Origin: Dechloromonas denitrificans | GTDB lineage: Bacteria; Pseudomonadota; Gammaproteobacteria; Burkholderiales; Rhodocyclaceae | Reading direction: 5' to 3' | DNA: 64,000 nucleotides | Assembly (NCBI RefSeq): GCF_020510685.1 | Contig: NZ_CP075185.1 | Span: 496,001-560,000, forward strand | In this document: piece after piece, positions 16,087-24,950 of the stretch | Layout of the letters: each line of letters starts with the position of its first letter | How positions within the stretch are numbered: position 1 is the stretch's first letter | The notes under the pieces: model-generated | Seen by the model: the letters and a program-made list of their open reading frames with translations, nothing else | Told to the model about the DNA's origin: nothing | The model's database searches: none | Position numbers and translations under genes: made by a program

Positions 16087-18129
16087 ATGCGCCTGATCAC
16101 CCTTGTCTTGCTGTGGATACTTGTTTCGCCCGCTGCTGCGCTGGAGAAGGTCAGTGTTCAGCTCAACTGGAAGCACCAGTTCCAGTTCGCCGGCTTTTAC
16201 GCGGCTATCGACCAAGGTTATTTCCGCGACGCCGGGTTCGACGTCAGCCTGCGCGAACTCGCCGATGGCCATGACCCGATTAGCGCCGTCCTCAACGGCG
16301 AGGCGGATTTCGGGGTGGCGGCGTCGGAACTGGCGCTGCACCGCGCGCAGGGCAAACCGGTCGTCGCGCTGGCGGTGATCATCCAGCATTCGCCGGCGGT
16401 GCTGCTAGTCAATCGCCGCAAGACTCTCACCATCGAAGCGCTCAACGAGCGGCGGATCATGCTGCTGCCGCACGAGGCCGAGTTGCTCGCCTATCTCAAG
16501 CGGGCCGGTGTCAGTCGCTACACGGCCGTGCCGCATAGCTTCGATACGGCCGATCTGATTGCCGGGCGGGTAGATGCGCTGTCCGGTTACTCGACGGACG
16601 AACCCTTTGTCCTGCGCCGCGAAAAGTTTCCCTTCCTGGCCTTTTCTCCGAGTACGGCAGGCGTCGATTTTTACGGTGATGCGTTGTTTACCGTCGAGCA
16701 ACGGATCGCCAAATCGCCGGATGCCGTCCGGGCCTTCCGGGCGGCGGTCCTGCGCGGCTGGCAGTACGCCATGGACCATCCGGAGGAACTGGCCGAGCTG
16801 ATCCGTCGGCAGTATTCGACCCGCCACAGCAAGGAGCATCTGCTGTTCGAAGCGAGCGAAATGGCCCGGCTGATGCAGCCCGACCTGGTTGAAATCGGCC
16901 AGATGTCGGCGCCGCGCTGGCAGCAGATCGGCCAGACCTATGCCGAACTCGGCATGCTGCCGCCCGGCTTCTCGCTCGATGGCCTGGTGTACCGGAGCGA
17001 GCCGCGCAGCTTGCCGGACTGGGTCTGGCCGGTTCTCGTCTTTGCGACACTGGTTTGTTCGCTGGTGGCGATCGCGGCGGCCCACTACGCCCGCCTGAAC
17101 CGACGTCTGGCGCGGGAGATCAAGATCCGGCAAGGGGTCGAGGCGGCATTGCGGAAGAGCAAACAACGTTATCGCCGGCTGGCCGAGCAGAGCAAGGATG
17201 TCATCTGGACCCTCGATCTGGCCAGCATGCGGTTCACTTATGTCAGCGCCGCGGTCGAAAGCATGCGCGGCTTCACGCCGCAGGAGGTCATGGCGCAGCC
17301 GCTGGCGGCGGCGCTGACCGAAGATTCCTATGCGGCCACGATGGCCTTGCTGGAGGAGCATCTCCGCCGTCTCGGCGAAGGCGACACGACGGCCATGTCG
17401 GCGATGACCGAGGTCGAGCAGCCGCACAAGAACGGCAGCATCGTTTCGTCCGAAGTCGTCGCTAGCTTTCTGCTCGACGACGACGGGCGGCCGAGCAGCA
17501 TCCTCGGCATTTCCCGCGACAATTCGGAACGGCGGGCCAGCGAGGCGCAGTTGCGGGCGGCCAACGAAAGCCTGCGCAGCCAGTTGCAGGAAATCGAGCA
17601 ACTGCAGGTGGCCCTGCGCGAGCAGGCGATCCGCGACAGCCTGACCAGCTGCTTCAACCGCCGCTATCTCGATGAAACCCTGGAGCGCGAGTTGTCGCGC
17701 GCCCGGCGTGAAGGTTACCCGTTGGCGCTGGTCATCCTCGATCTCGATCATTTCAAGCAGATCAACGACACCTGCGGTCACCAGGCCGGCGATGCGGCGC
17801 TGAAGGAGCTGGCCAACCAGCTGCGTTCCGACATTCGCCATGAGGACGTGCTGTGTCGCTACGGCGGCGAGGAATTCGTCATCCTGATGCCGCGTATGCC
17901 GCTCGGCATTGCGGCCGAACGAGCCGAGCGCTGGCGCCGGGCGATTGCCGAAATCCGTGTCCGCTTCGGTAGCTTCGAGCTGGCCTTCACCACCTCGGCT
18001 GGCGTTGCCGCCTACCCGGATCACGCCAGAATGCCCGATGATCTGATGCAGTCGGCCGATCAGGCGCTCTACGTGGCCAAGAACGAGGGGCGGAATCGCG
18101 TCGTGGTTTACTCGCCGCCCGCCACTTAG
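16087..18129 (+). CDS. NMT1/THI5-like periplasmic sensor, PAS and GGDEF diguanylate cyclase
   Basis: A 680-residue membrane receptor. Residues 1-18 are a signal peptide. Residues about 20-290 are an NMT1/THI5-like solute-binding domain (VSVQLNWKHQFQFAGFYAAI is the family hallmark) lying in the periplasm. One helix follows near 310-335, then a PAS domain (about 355-470), a short coiled coil and a GGDEF domain. The catalytic GGEEF is intact at 593-597, and the RHED at 584-587 is a product-inhibition I-site, so active c-di-GMP synthesis is expected. The family fold suggests a pyrimidine- or amine-like ligand, but this is inference. Confidence 0.9.
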   Translation: MRLITLVLLWILVSPAAALEKVSVQLNWKHQFQFAGFYAAIDQGYFRDAGFDVSLRELADGHDPISAVLNGEADFGVAASELALHRAQGKPVVALAVIIQHSPAVLLVNRRKTLTIEALNERRIMLLPHEAELLAYLKRAGVSRYTAVPHSFDTADLIAGRVDALSGYSTDEPFVLRREKFPFLAFSPSTAGVDFYGDALFTVEQRIAKSPDAVRAFRAAVLRGWQYAMDHPEELAELIRRQYSTRHSKEHLLFEASEMARLMQPDLVEIGQMSAPRWQQIGQTYAELGMLPPGFSLDGLVYRSEPRSLPDWVWPVLVFATLVCSLVAIAAAHYARLNRRLAREIKIRQGVEAALRKSKQRYRRLAEQSKDVIWTLDLASMRFTYVSAAVESMRGFTPQEVMAQPLAAALTEDSYAATMALLEEHLRRLGEGDTTAMSAMTEVEQPHKNGSIVSSEVVASFLLDDDGRPSSILGISRDNSERRASEAQLRAANESLRSQLQEIEQLQVALREQAIRDSLTSCFNRRYLDETLERELSRARREGYPLALVILDLDHFKQINDTCGHQAGDAALKELANQLRSDIRHEDVLCRYGGEEFVILMPRMPLGIAAERAERWRRAIAEIRVRFGSFELAFTTSAGVAAYPDHARMPDDLMQSADQALYVAKNEGRNRVVVYSPPAT

Positions 18130-18773
18130 TCGCCGCCGCAGCCCCCGCCGCCGTCTCCCCCGGCATCGCTGCTGTCCGCTCCGCCGGAGTCGCCAGAACA
18201 GCCGCTGCTGCAGCCGATATGGCTGGCGCAGTAAGCGCGTCCGGCCATCCCGGCCGCTAGGCAATCGAGCTGATAGATGAAGCCGCCGGCCAAGGCCAGA
18301 CGAGCATCCAGCGCAAATAGCCGGGGCAGACGATCCGGCTGTTTCGGATCGATCCCCTCGTGTGCGCAAGCCAGTCGCCAGGCCCGCCGGATGCCGTCGT
18401 CGGCCTGGGTCGGCGATTGCATCGCCGCAGCCGGCGTGTGATGCAGGAAACGGCCGAAAGCGTGGCGGCAGAACTTGTCGTACAGCCGGGTGCTCAGAAT
18501 GAACTCGTGCCAGGCGTCATCGACGGCCTGCGAGGGCATCGCCACCATGCGCCGGCCGGCCTTGCGGCAGATCTGAAAATAATCGACCAGGCCGGCCAGT
18601 ACTTCGCCGCGCTGCTCGGCGCTCAGTTCCGGGCGGCGTGCCGCCAGGCGCTGGTCGACAACGCGTTGGTAGGGATAGTGCTCGATGTGGCGCGCCTGTC
18701 CGGCGCGCCGCCATTTTTGCCAGACCAGAAGAACCGCCAAAAGCAGGGCGCCGGCAACGAACAGTTTGATCAC
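18126..18773 (-). CDS. Glycine-rich domain-containing protein (GRDP/DUF1399-like)
   Basis: A 215-residue protein with an N-terminal membrane helix (3-19). The body has the motif AVDDAWHEFILSTRLYDKFC followed by FGRFLHHTP, as in the GRDP/DUF1399 family. The last 30 residues are a Gly/Ser/Asp/Cys tail with cysteines spaced GCSSGC and GGGGCGG. Function is unknown; the cysteine-glycine tail could bind metal or anchor the protein. Its ATG overlaps the gabD-like stop (ATGA), so the two are probably co-translated. The 3' end overlaps the convergent GGDEF gene by four bases. Confidence 0.72.
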   Translation of the reverse strand: MIKLFVAGALLLAVLLVWQKWRRAGQARHIEHYPYQRVVDQRLAARRPELSAEQRGEVLAGLVDYFQICRKAGRRMVAMPSQAVDDAWHEFILSTRLYDKFCRHAFGRFLHHTPAAAMQSPTQADDGIRRAWRLACAHEGIDPKQPDRLPRLFALDARLALAGGFIYQLDCLAAGMAGRAYCASHIGCSSGCSGDSGGADSSDAGGDGGGGCGGD

Positions 18774-20224
18774 GGCGTCACGTCGAAGCAGAGGTATTTG
18801 ATTTCCAGGTATTCCTCGATGCCGTACTTGGAACCTTCGCGGCCGATGCCGGACTGCTTGATGCCGCCGAACGGCGCCACCTCGTTCGAGATCAGGCCGG
18901 TATTGATGCCGACCATGCCATATTCCAGTGCTTCGCCGACCCGCCAGCAGCGGCCGATGTTGCGGCTGAAGAAATAGGCGGCCAGGCCGAATTCGGTATC
19001 GTTGGCCATGGCGATGGCTTCCGCTTCAGTGGTGAAGCGGAACAGTGGGGCGACCGGGCCGAAGGTTTCCTCGCGCGCCACCTTCATCTCGCGTGTTACA
19101 TCGGCCAGCACCGTCGGCTGGAAGAAATTGCCGCCCAGGGCATGGCGGGCGCCGCCCGCCAAGACGCGGGCTCCTTTGCTGACGGCATCGGCGACATGGG
19201 CTTCGACCTTGGCCAGGCCGGCGGCATTGATCAACGGGCCCTGGGTGACGCCCGGCTGGTCGCCGGGGCCGACTTTCAAAGCCTCCGTCTTCTCGGCGAG
19301 CTTGGCGGCAAAGGCTTCGTAAATCCCCGCCTGGACGAGAAAGCGGTTGGCGCAGACGCAGGTCTGGCCGGTGTTCCGGTATTTGGCGGTCATCGCGCCG
19401 TCCACCGCCGCATCGAGATCGGCATCGTCGAAAACGATGAAGGGCGCGTTGCCGCCCAGTTCGAGCGAGAGTTTCTTGACCGTCGGGGCGCACTGCGCCA
19501 TCAGCAAGCGGCCAACGCCGGTCGAGCCGGTGAAGGACAGCTTGCGGACCACCGGGCTGGCGGTCAGTGCGCCGCCGATGGCTTGCGGGTTGCCGGTCAC
19601 GACATTGAAGACGCCGGCCGGAAAGCCCGCCTGTTCGGCGAGGAAAGCCAGGGCCAGCGCGGTCAGCGGGGTTGCCTCGGCCGGCTTGACGACCACCGGG
19701 CAACCGGCGGCAAGGGCCGGGGCGACCTTGCGGGTGATCATGGCGAGCGGGAAATTCCATGGCGTAATTGCCGCGCAGACACCGATCGGTTGCTTGATGA
19801 CCAGCAAGCGTTTGTCGGCGACCGGGCTGGGAATGCTCTCGCCGTAGGTGCGCTTGCCTTCCTCGGCAAACCATTCGACGAAGGAGGCGCCGTAAATCAC
19901 TTCGCCGCGGGCTTCGGCCAGCGGCTTGCCGCCTTCGGCCGTGATCAGTTGGGCGAGATCGTCGGCGTTGTCGATGATCAGCTTGAACCAGGCCTGCAAC
20001 AGCCCGGCCCGCTGCTTGGCGCTCAAGGCGCGCCAGGCCGGCCAGGCCGCCTCGGCCGCGGCGATGGCCCGGCCGGTCTCGGCGGCGCCGCAGCGCGGCA
20101 CTTCGCCGAGGACCAGGCCGCTTGCCGGATTGACGACCGGCAAGGTGGCCAGATCGTCGGCCGCGATCCATTGGCCGGCGATAAAGTTGCCGGAGCGCAG
20201 CAATTCCTTGTTCTGTAGATTCAT
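18770..20224 (-). CDS. gabD: NAD(P)-dependent succinate-semialdehyde dehydrogenase family protein
   Basis: A 484-residue aldehyde dehydrogenase resembling GabD. TPWNFPLAMITRK is the cofactor-binding motif, FTGSTGVGR the dinucleotide loop, LELGGNAPF carries the general-base glutamate, and GQTCVCANR contains the catalytic cysteine. The KYGIEEYLEIKY tail is typical of SSADH. It would oxidise succinate semialdehyde to succinate; glutarate semialdehyde is an alternative substrate. No gabT neighbour is seen, so the pathway context is uncertain. Confidence 0.88.
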   Translation of the reverse strand: MNLQNKELLRSGNFIAGQWIAADDLATLPVVNPASGLVLGEVPRCGAAETGRAIAAAEAAWPAWRALSAKQRAGLLQAWFKLIIDNADDLAQLITAEGGKPLAEARGEVIYGASFVEWFAEEGKRTYGESIPSPVADKRLLVIKQPIGVCAAITPWNFPLAMITRKVAPALAAGCPVVVKPAEATPLTALALAFLAEQAGFPAGVFNVVTGNPQAIGGALTASPVVRKLSFTGSTGVGRLLMAQCAPTVKKLSLELGGNAPFIVFDDADLDAAVDGAMTAKYRNTGQTCVCANRFLVQAGIYEAFAAKLAEKTEALKVGPGDQPGVTQGPLINAAGLAKVEAHVADAVSKGARVLAGGARHALGGNFFQPTVLADVTREMKVAREETFGPVAPLFRFTTEAEAIAMANDTEFGLAAYFFSRNIGRCWRVGEALEYGMVGINTGLISNEVAPFGGIKQSGIGREGSKYGIEEYLEIKYLCFDVTP

Positions 20225-20287
20225 GGCCTTGAAAAATCCTGTAAAAACTGTAAGTTATGGTTTGTTTGGAGAAACAACATTAACCGT

Positions 20288-20788
20288 ATGCCGATTCCTG
20301 CCCTGTTTCCCGCTGCGCTGCTCGCTTTGCTGCTGACGGCCTGTGGCAGCCCGCCCAGTCGTCCGGTCGCGTCGTCGGAAACTATAGCGCAACAAAACTT
20401 GGCGGTCAGCGAGAAGCGCAACGAGGTCGCGCTCTACGCGCTCGGCCTGATCGACACCGGCTACCGCTTCGGCGGCAAGAATCCCGAAGCCGGACTCGAT
20501 TGCAGCGGCATGGTCAGCTACATCTACGGCCAGGCGGCCGGGCTCAAGGTGCGTGGCAGCGCTGCCGACATCGCCCGGAGTGGCCGGCCAATCGAACGGA
20601 CCGCCCTGCGCGCCGGTGATCTGGTGTTTTTCAACACCCGCAACCAGTCGTTTTCACATGTCGGCATTTACCTCGGCGAGGCGCGTTTCATCCATGCTCC
20701 ATCGACCAATGGCCGGGTCCGTATTGACCGTCTGAGCGACCGCTACTATGCGCAACGCTTCGAAGCGGCGCGAACTTTCTTCGATTGA
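20288..20788 (+). CDS. NlpC/P60 family lipoprotein (cell-wall endopeptidase)
   Basis: A 166-residue predicted lipoprotein with lipobox LLTAC (Cys near 19). The NlpC/P60 cysteine-peptidase domain spans about 45-160, with catalytic Cys in DCSGMVSYIY, His in SHVGIYL and a third polar residue in FIHAPS. The family cleaves peptidoglycan stem peptides, as Spr/MepS does. It diverges from gabD with a short 63-bp spacer. Localisation is probably the inner leaflet of the outer membrane. Confidence 0.92.
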   Translation: MPIPALFPAALLALLLTACGSPPSRPVASSETIAQQNLAVSEKRNEVALYALGLIDTGYRFGGKNPEAGLDCSGMVSYIYGQAAGLKVRGSAADIARSGRPIERTALRAGDLVFFNTRNQSFSHVGIYLGEARFIHAPSTNGRVRIDRLSDRYYAQRFEAARTFFD

Positions 20789-20809
20789 AGCATCTAACGT
20801 GTCAATAGA

Positions 20810-20839
20810 TTGGACGCGGCCTGCCGCTAAAGGTAAAAT
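20810..20839 (+). promoter_or_regulatory. Sigma-70 promoter of tRNA-Arg
   Basis: TTGGAC (20810-20815), 18-base spacer, TAAAAT (20834-20839), ending 12 bases before the tRNA. Confidence 0.55.
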
Positions 20840-20851
20840 CCCGCCTCCTAT

Positions 20852-20928
20852 GCGCCCGTAGCTCAGCTGGATAGAGTACTGCCCTCCGAAGGCAGGGGTC
20901 GGGGGTTCGAATCTCTCCGGGCGCACCA
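20852..20928 (+). tRNA. tRNA-Arg (anticodon CCG)
   Basis: A full cloverleaf: acceptor GCGCCCG pairs with CGGGCGC, anticodon stem CTGCC/GGCAG encloses loop CTCCGAA (anticodon CCG, reads CGG). The T-loop is TTCGAAT and a genomic ACCA end is encoded. Confidence 0.97.
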
Positions 20929-20935
20929 GAATATC

Positions 20936-20968
20936 AACGGGTTAGGTGATCATCACCTAACCCGTTTT
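20936..20968. terminator. Strong bidirectional terminator after tRNA-Arg
   Basis: A perfect 14-bp stem (AACGGGTTAGGTGA with its complement at 20953-20966) with a three-base loop, followed by T-runs on the plus strand. It can also end the convergent LysR transcript. Confidence 0.92.
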
Positions 20969-20981
20969 CATTTTGCATGGT

Positions 20982-21884
20982 CTATCGATCCCAATACGGT
21001 TCCTCGCCGATATGGGCGATCAGAAAATCGATGAATACCCGGACCTTGCTGGGAAGGTGCCGCGTTGGCAAGTACATCGCGTAGACATGGCGCTCGACCG
21101 GGATGTACTCGGATAGCACGGCCTGCAAGCTGCCGTTCTGCAGGTCTTTGCCGATGATGAAAGTGGGTAAAAGACCAACCCCCAGTCCGCCCAGGACAGC
21201 TTGCGAAAGCGCTTCGTCGTCATCGACGTGCAATGGGCCATTAACGGGTACGGCGATTTCGCCCTTTGGTCCAGTAAAGCGCCAGCGCCCCGGTTCTCCG
21301 GAGCGGGTGTAGTCCAGGCAGTTATGTGTCACCAGGTCGGCAGGGGTTTGCGGAACACCTCGGCGCCGGAAGTAGTCCGGGGTCGCGCACAATTTTCGCC
21401 GGACCGGTGCCAGCGGGCGGGCGACCAAATTCGGTTGCGGCTCGCTGGTAACATGGATTGCCAGGTCATACCCTTCCTCGGCTAGATTTACCCAGCGGTC
21501 CGTAATGCTGAGGTCTATCTTAAGCTCCGGATGGAGCGGAAGAAACTTGGCGAGCGCCGGTGCCACATGAAGTGTTCCGAAGGCAACCGAGGCGCTGACG
21601 CGAAGTACGCCCCGCGCTTCACCGTTGAAACTGCCAACAAGTTTCTCCGCTTCCGTTGCCTCTTCCAGCATGCGGGCACAATGTTCGGCGACCGAGGCGC
21701 CGATTTCGGTGAGGCTGAGATAGCGGGTGGTCCGATTAAGCAGGTGCGCGCCAAGCGACTTTTCCAGCTTTGCCACGCCCTTGCTGACGGCTGAACGGGA
21801 CGTGCCCATCCGTCGAGCCGCTTCCGCAAAACTGCCTGCCTCGACAACGCGAGCAAAAATTGCCATCAAATTCAAATCAGCCAT
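20982..21884 (-). CDS. LysR-family transcriptional regulator (CrgA-like)
   Basis: A 300-residue regulator. The N-terminal winged helix-turn-helix (residues 3-60) reads GSFAEAARRMGTSRSAVSKGV. The effector domain (about 90-295) has the CrgA-subgroup stretch GVLRVSASVAFG. The ATG at 21884 (MADLNLM) is preferred over an upstream in-frame start, because it gives the usual family length. It diverges from rnk with 117 bp between starts; LysR regulators often control a divergent neighbour, but nothing else supports that link here. Confidence 0.9.
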   Translation of the reverse strand: MADLNLMAIFARVVEAGSFAEAARRMGTSRSAVSKGVAKLEKSLGAHLLNRTTRYLSLTEIGASVAEHCARMLEEATEAEKLVGSFNGEARGVLRVSASVAFGTLHVAPALAKFLPLHPELKIDLSITDRWVNLAEEGYDLAIHVTSEPQPNLVARPLAPVRRKLCATPDYFRRRGVPQTPADLVTHNCLDYTRSGEPGRWRFTGPKGEIAVPVNGPLHVDDDEALSQAVLGGLGVGLLPTFIIGKDLQNGSLQAVLSEYIPVERHVYAMYLPTRHLPSKVRVFIDFLIAHIGEEPYWDR

Positions 21885-22001
21885 CGATGCCTTCGTTTGT
21901 TTTCTGTCATTGCGCTGCTCTGATTGTTGCCATTCAGGATACATTTTGATGCCAGTTTAACGCCTACCGTGTTCATCCTGGAGGCAGTACGATTCGCTCA
22001 T

Positions 22002-22412
22002 ATGATCAAAATCAATATTGCCATGGCGCAAAACTTCCCAAGAGAATCAGAGTATTCCGGGCCTCCTGTCGTCTGCTCCACAGATTATGTGCGGTTGCGT
22101 CAGTATGCGCTGAGCGACGAGCTGGCAGAAGAGCTGGATCGAGCGATTGTAGTCGAAAGGGAACAGGTTCCAATCGACGTTGTGACCATGCACACCCGCT
22201 GTACCTATATCGACCAAGGTATCGGGACGCAACGCGAGATCGAGCTGGTCTTTCCGGATGAGGCAGACCCAGCGATGGGGAAAATTTCCGTGTTGACACC
22301 TGTCGGTAGTGCATTGATCGGACTCAGCGTCGGACAGGAGATTGCCTGGGAGTTTCCCGATGGTTCGATGCGCCGCCTCAAGGTCGCAAGCGTTACCCAG
22401 AGGGCAGGCTAG
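22002..22412 (+). CDS. rnk: Rnk-like regulator of nucleoside diphosphate kinase
   Basis: A 136-residue protein. Its C-terminal half matches the GreA/GreB C-terminal domain as used in Rnk: RCTYIDQGIGTQREIELVFP, then ISVLTPVGSALIGLSVGQ and a WEFPDG strand. The GreA coiled coil is replaced by a short N-terminal region. Rnk binds RNA polymerase and influences nucleotide pools. Start is uncertain: ATG at 22002 and 22023 are both in frame. Codon use is more AT-rich than in flanking genes. Confidence 0.82.
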   Translation: MIKINIAMAQNFPRESEYSGPPVVCSTDYVRLRQYALSDELAEELDRAIVVEREQVPIDVVTMHTRCTYIDQGIGTQREIELVFPDEADPAMGKISVLTPVGSALIGLSVGQEIAWEFPDGSMRRLKVASVTQRAG

Positions 22413-22498
22413 TTCTGCCCACCCTATAAAACTGTTTGGTACGTCTTTGAACAAGCGATAGCGCGCTTCAATGACGTCACATCACGATGGAGAGTCAA

Positions 22499-22801
22499 AT
22501 GAAATCAATTTTCGAAACGATCACTGAGGCACAAAAAACCTCACTTGAGGCGGCTGCCGGTTTTTCCGATAACTGGCTTGTCGTGATCGAGCGGCTTACT
22601 CAACTCAATATCGAGGTAAGCCGTACTGCTTTTGAGAAATCCCTGGAAATGGCTCTGCTTGGTATGGCAGGCAGCCTTTCACAGGGAAATGAATTCGCCT
22701 GGAGTGCCTCAGTCCAATCGGGCATTGAACAATTTTCTGAGTATTGTCAGAGCGTCCGTGCAATGACGCTGGACGCCGCCAAACATCAGCATTGTCGATA
22801 G
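22499..22801 (+). CDS. Small phasin-like protein
   Basis: A 100-residue, mainly alpha-helical protein with no signal peptide. The pattern of alternating polar and hydrophobic residues and the stretch LTQLNIEVSRTAFEKSLE resemble phasin-family proteins that coat polyhydroxyalkanoate granules. No PHA-synthesis gene is in the window, so a granule role is unproven. The ATG at 22499 follows a GGAGAG Shine-Dalgarno; an ATG at 22487 is less well placed. A universal stress gene follows. Confidence 0.6.
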   Translation: MKSIFETITEAQKTSLEAAAGFSDNWLVVIERLTQLNIEVSRTAFEKSLEMALLGMAGSLSQGNEFAWSASVQSGIEQFSEYCQSVRAMTLDAAKHQHCR

Positions 22802-22920
22802 CGATGGATTTCACGAACCGTCGCCCCTGCCGCTGACACAAGGAGAGGAGAAAAAACCCGACGCATCGACGAAGTCGATGCTCACGTCCGGCCAACATCG
22901 TCCTTCCCAAGGAGGTCACC

Positions 22921-23805
22921 ATGAATCAACTGAAGCGCATCCTGGCGGCAACCGACCTGTCGGCCCCGGCTCGCCATGCCGTTGAGCGCGCCGCCCTGGT
23001 CAGTAAAGACACGGCGGTCGCTCTCGATCTTCTGCACGTCGCCAACCTTGGGCCATTGGAGCGCTTGCGGCAACTCATGGGAGTAACGCCGGCCGACATG
23101 GAACAGCGGGTGCTGGATATCGCGCGGCAGAAGCTCAGCGATCTCGCGGCCGCCCTCCAGCAACGCTTTGGCATTGCGGCTGGCATTCATGTGGTGACCG
23201 GCTCCTTGCTGGCCGAACTGGCCAAGAATGTTGATGGTTTGGCGGCTGGCTTGCTGGTTTGCGGCGCCAAGGGGGAAAGTGTCATTCGCCACTTCACGCT
23301 GGGCTCGACGGCCTTGCGCCTGCTGAGCACGTCGACCTGCCCCGTCCTCGTGGTGAAGCAGTCGCCCCACGAATCCTACCGGCGGATTCTCGTTCCGGTT
23401 GATTTCTCAGCCTCGTCGTTACCTGCCATCCACCAAGCACGGAGTATTGCGCCACAAGCCGACATCGTGTTGCTGCATGTCTTCGAAGTGCCCTTCGAGG
23501 GGCACTTGCGCTACGCCAGTGTGGGCGAAGATACCCTCAATAACTATCGGATTGTTGCTAAGCAGGAGGCAACTGAAAAGCTCGATGCGCTGCGCCAGGA
23601 TGCCGGTCTAAGCTCCCATGGCTCCAGTCTGGTGGTCCTCAACGGCGATCCGATCGGGCGCATCATCGAGCAAGAGCAGGAGCAGGATTGCGATTTGATC
23701 GTCATGGGCAAGCACGGCGAGAGCCCGATAGAAGATTTGCTGCTCGGCAGCGTCACCAAGCACGTTCTGGCTGAATCGCTGGCCGACATACTGGTTTCGG
23801 TGTGA
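22921..23805 (+). CDS. Tandem-domain universal stress protein (UspA family)
   Basis: A 294-residue cytoplasmic protein with two Usp domains (about 1-145 and 146-294). Both carry the ATP-binding pattern G-x2-G-x9-G-[ST]: GAKGESVIRHFTLGST in the first and GKHGESPIEDLLLGS in the second. Each begins with the usual strand and Asp (ATDLSA, VPVDFSA). Usp proteins support survival under starvation and stress. A strong AAGGAGGT ribosome-binding site precedes the ATG. Confidence 0.93.
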   Translation: MNQLKRILAATDLSAPARHAVERAALVSKDTAVALDLLHVANLGPLERLRQLMGVTPADMEQRVLDIARQKLSDLAAALQQRFGIAAGIHVVTGSLLAELAKNVDGLAAGLLVCGAKGESVIRHFTLGSTALRLLSTSTCPVLVVKQSPHESYRRILVPVDFSASSLPAIHQARSIAPQADIVLLHVFEVPFEGHLRYASVGEDTLNNYRIVAKQEATEKLDALRQDAGLSSHGSSLVVLNGDPIGRIIEQEQEQDCDLIVMGKHGESPIEDLLLGSVTKHVLAESLADILVSV

Positions 23806-23903
23806 GCATGATCGAATCCGGACAGAACAGCCTGACCCAGTAAGAGGTCGTGACCTATTTTCGGATGACGTTGTCTCGATTTTGAATTGCCGGGTGCCGC
23901 CGC

Positions 23904-24806
23904 CTACGGAATGTCCTGTCCGGCGCCTATCCGTTGCGCCGACTGGGTAACTGCCAAGACCGATGGGTGGGTGAGCCGCCGTTCGACCGAAATTGCGAAA
24001 TAGCTGACCCGAAGCTCTTCGCTCCTGCCCAGGATGGCCAGTTCTCCGGAGGCGAGAAATTCCTCTTCGGCAACGGACGGGACGGGAAAAGCGCCGATGC
24101 CTGCCTTCCCGAAAGCAGCCATCAAGGCCATGTCGTCGAATTCGCCGACAATTCGGGCGCGAACCCGCTGGCGCTCCAGCCAGGGCTGCAGGCTTGTGCG
24201 AACGGCCGAGTCCTCGCCGGGCAAAAGCAGGGGCAGGGCATTCAGGCAGGCCGGAAATGCGGCGGTATTCCCGGCGACCAGGCTTTTCGCCGCAAGAAAC
24301 GTCACGCCGGACTCCAGCAGGCGGTGGTTGTAGGCTCGAACACTGAACGAAGGCGGAATCGGGCCATCCGATATCACCATGTCGAGTTGATGCACTGCCA
24401 GTTGGGCCAGCAAGCGGTCCAGCTGCCATTCGCGGCAGACGATGCGGGTCGACTGCGCGCCATCGATGGCCGGTTGCAGCAACCGGCAGGCCAGCGATTT
24501 GGGTACGGCATCTGACACGCCTACCCGGAATTCGGCAGGGCGCCCTTTGGGGTGATGCTTGATCATCACCTCCAGCTCGGCACTCAGGGCGAACATCTCG
24601 TCCGCATACTCGAGGGCCAGCTTGCCCGCCTCGGTAAGGACGATGGAACGTCCCTGGCGGACGAACAATTCGGCGCCCAGACTGCTCTCGAGCAAGCCGA
24701 TCTGGCCGCTCAAGGTCTGCGGCGTGACGTTAATGGCTTCGGCGGCGCGGGCTACGCTGCCAGCCTTGGCGACTTTCCAGAAATAGAACAGGTGCTTGTG
24801 ATTCAT
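23904..24806 (-). CDS. nhaR: LysR-family activator NhaR
   Basis: A 300-residue LysR regulator whose opening MNHKHLFYFWKVAKAGSVAR is characteristic of NhaR. The helix-turn-helix lies in residues 8-60, the effector domain in 90-295. It is divergent from the nhaD-like antiporter gene, the usual arrangement for a regulator activating its transport target in response to sodium. A perfect AT-rich palindrome lies in the shared spacer at 24847-24863. Confidence 0.92.
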   Translation of the reverse strand: MNHKHLFYFWKVAKAGSVARAAEAINVTPQTLSGQIGLLESSLGAELFVRQGRSIVLTEAGKLALEYADEMFALSAELEVMIKHHPKGRPAEFRVGVSDAVPKSLACRLLQPAIDGAQSTRIVCREWQLDRLLAQLAVHQLDMVISDGPIPPSFSVRAYNHRLLESGVTFLAAKSLVAGNTAAFPACLNALPLLLPGEDSAVRTSLQPWLERQRVRARIVGEFDDMALMAAFGKAGIGAFPVPSVAEEEFLASGELAILGRSEELRVSYFAISVERRLTHPSVLAVTQSAQRIGAGQDIP

Positions 24807-24846
24807 GAGGTCGGTGATTCATCGAGAAAAACGCATGATTGACTGA

Positions 24847-24863
24847 AATAAATCGAATTTATT
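24847..24863. promoter_or_regulatory. Candidate NhaR operator
   Basis: AATAAAT-CGA-ATTTATT: 7-bp perfect inverted arms in the nhaR/nhaD intergenic region. The form fits the T-N11-A LysR box. It lies 41 bp from the nhaR start. Confidence 0.5.
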
Positions 24864-24950
24864 TTACTCGTTGCCTGCGCTAACGTATGGCCCCGATCGA
24901 ACAGGCTGCGCAGCTGGCGATCGCCGTTCAATTCGTTAAAGGTGTTTTCC

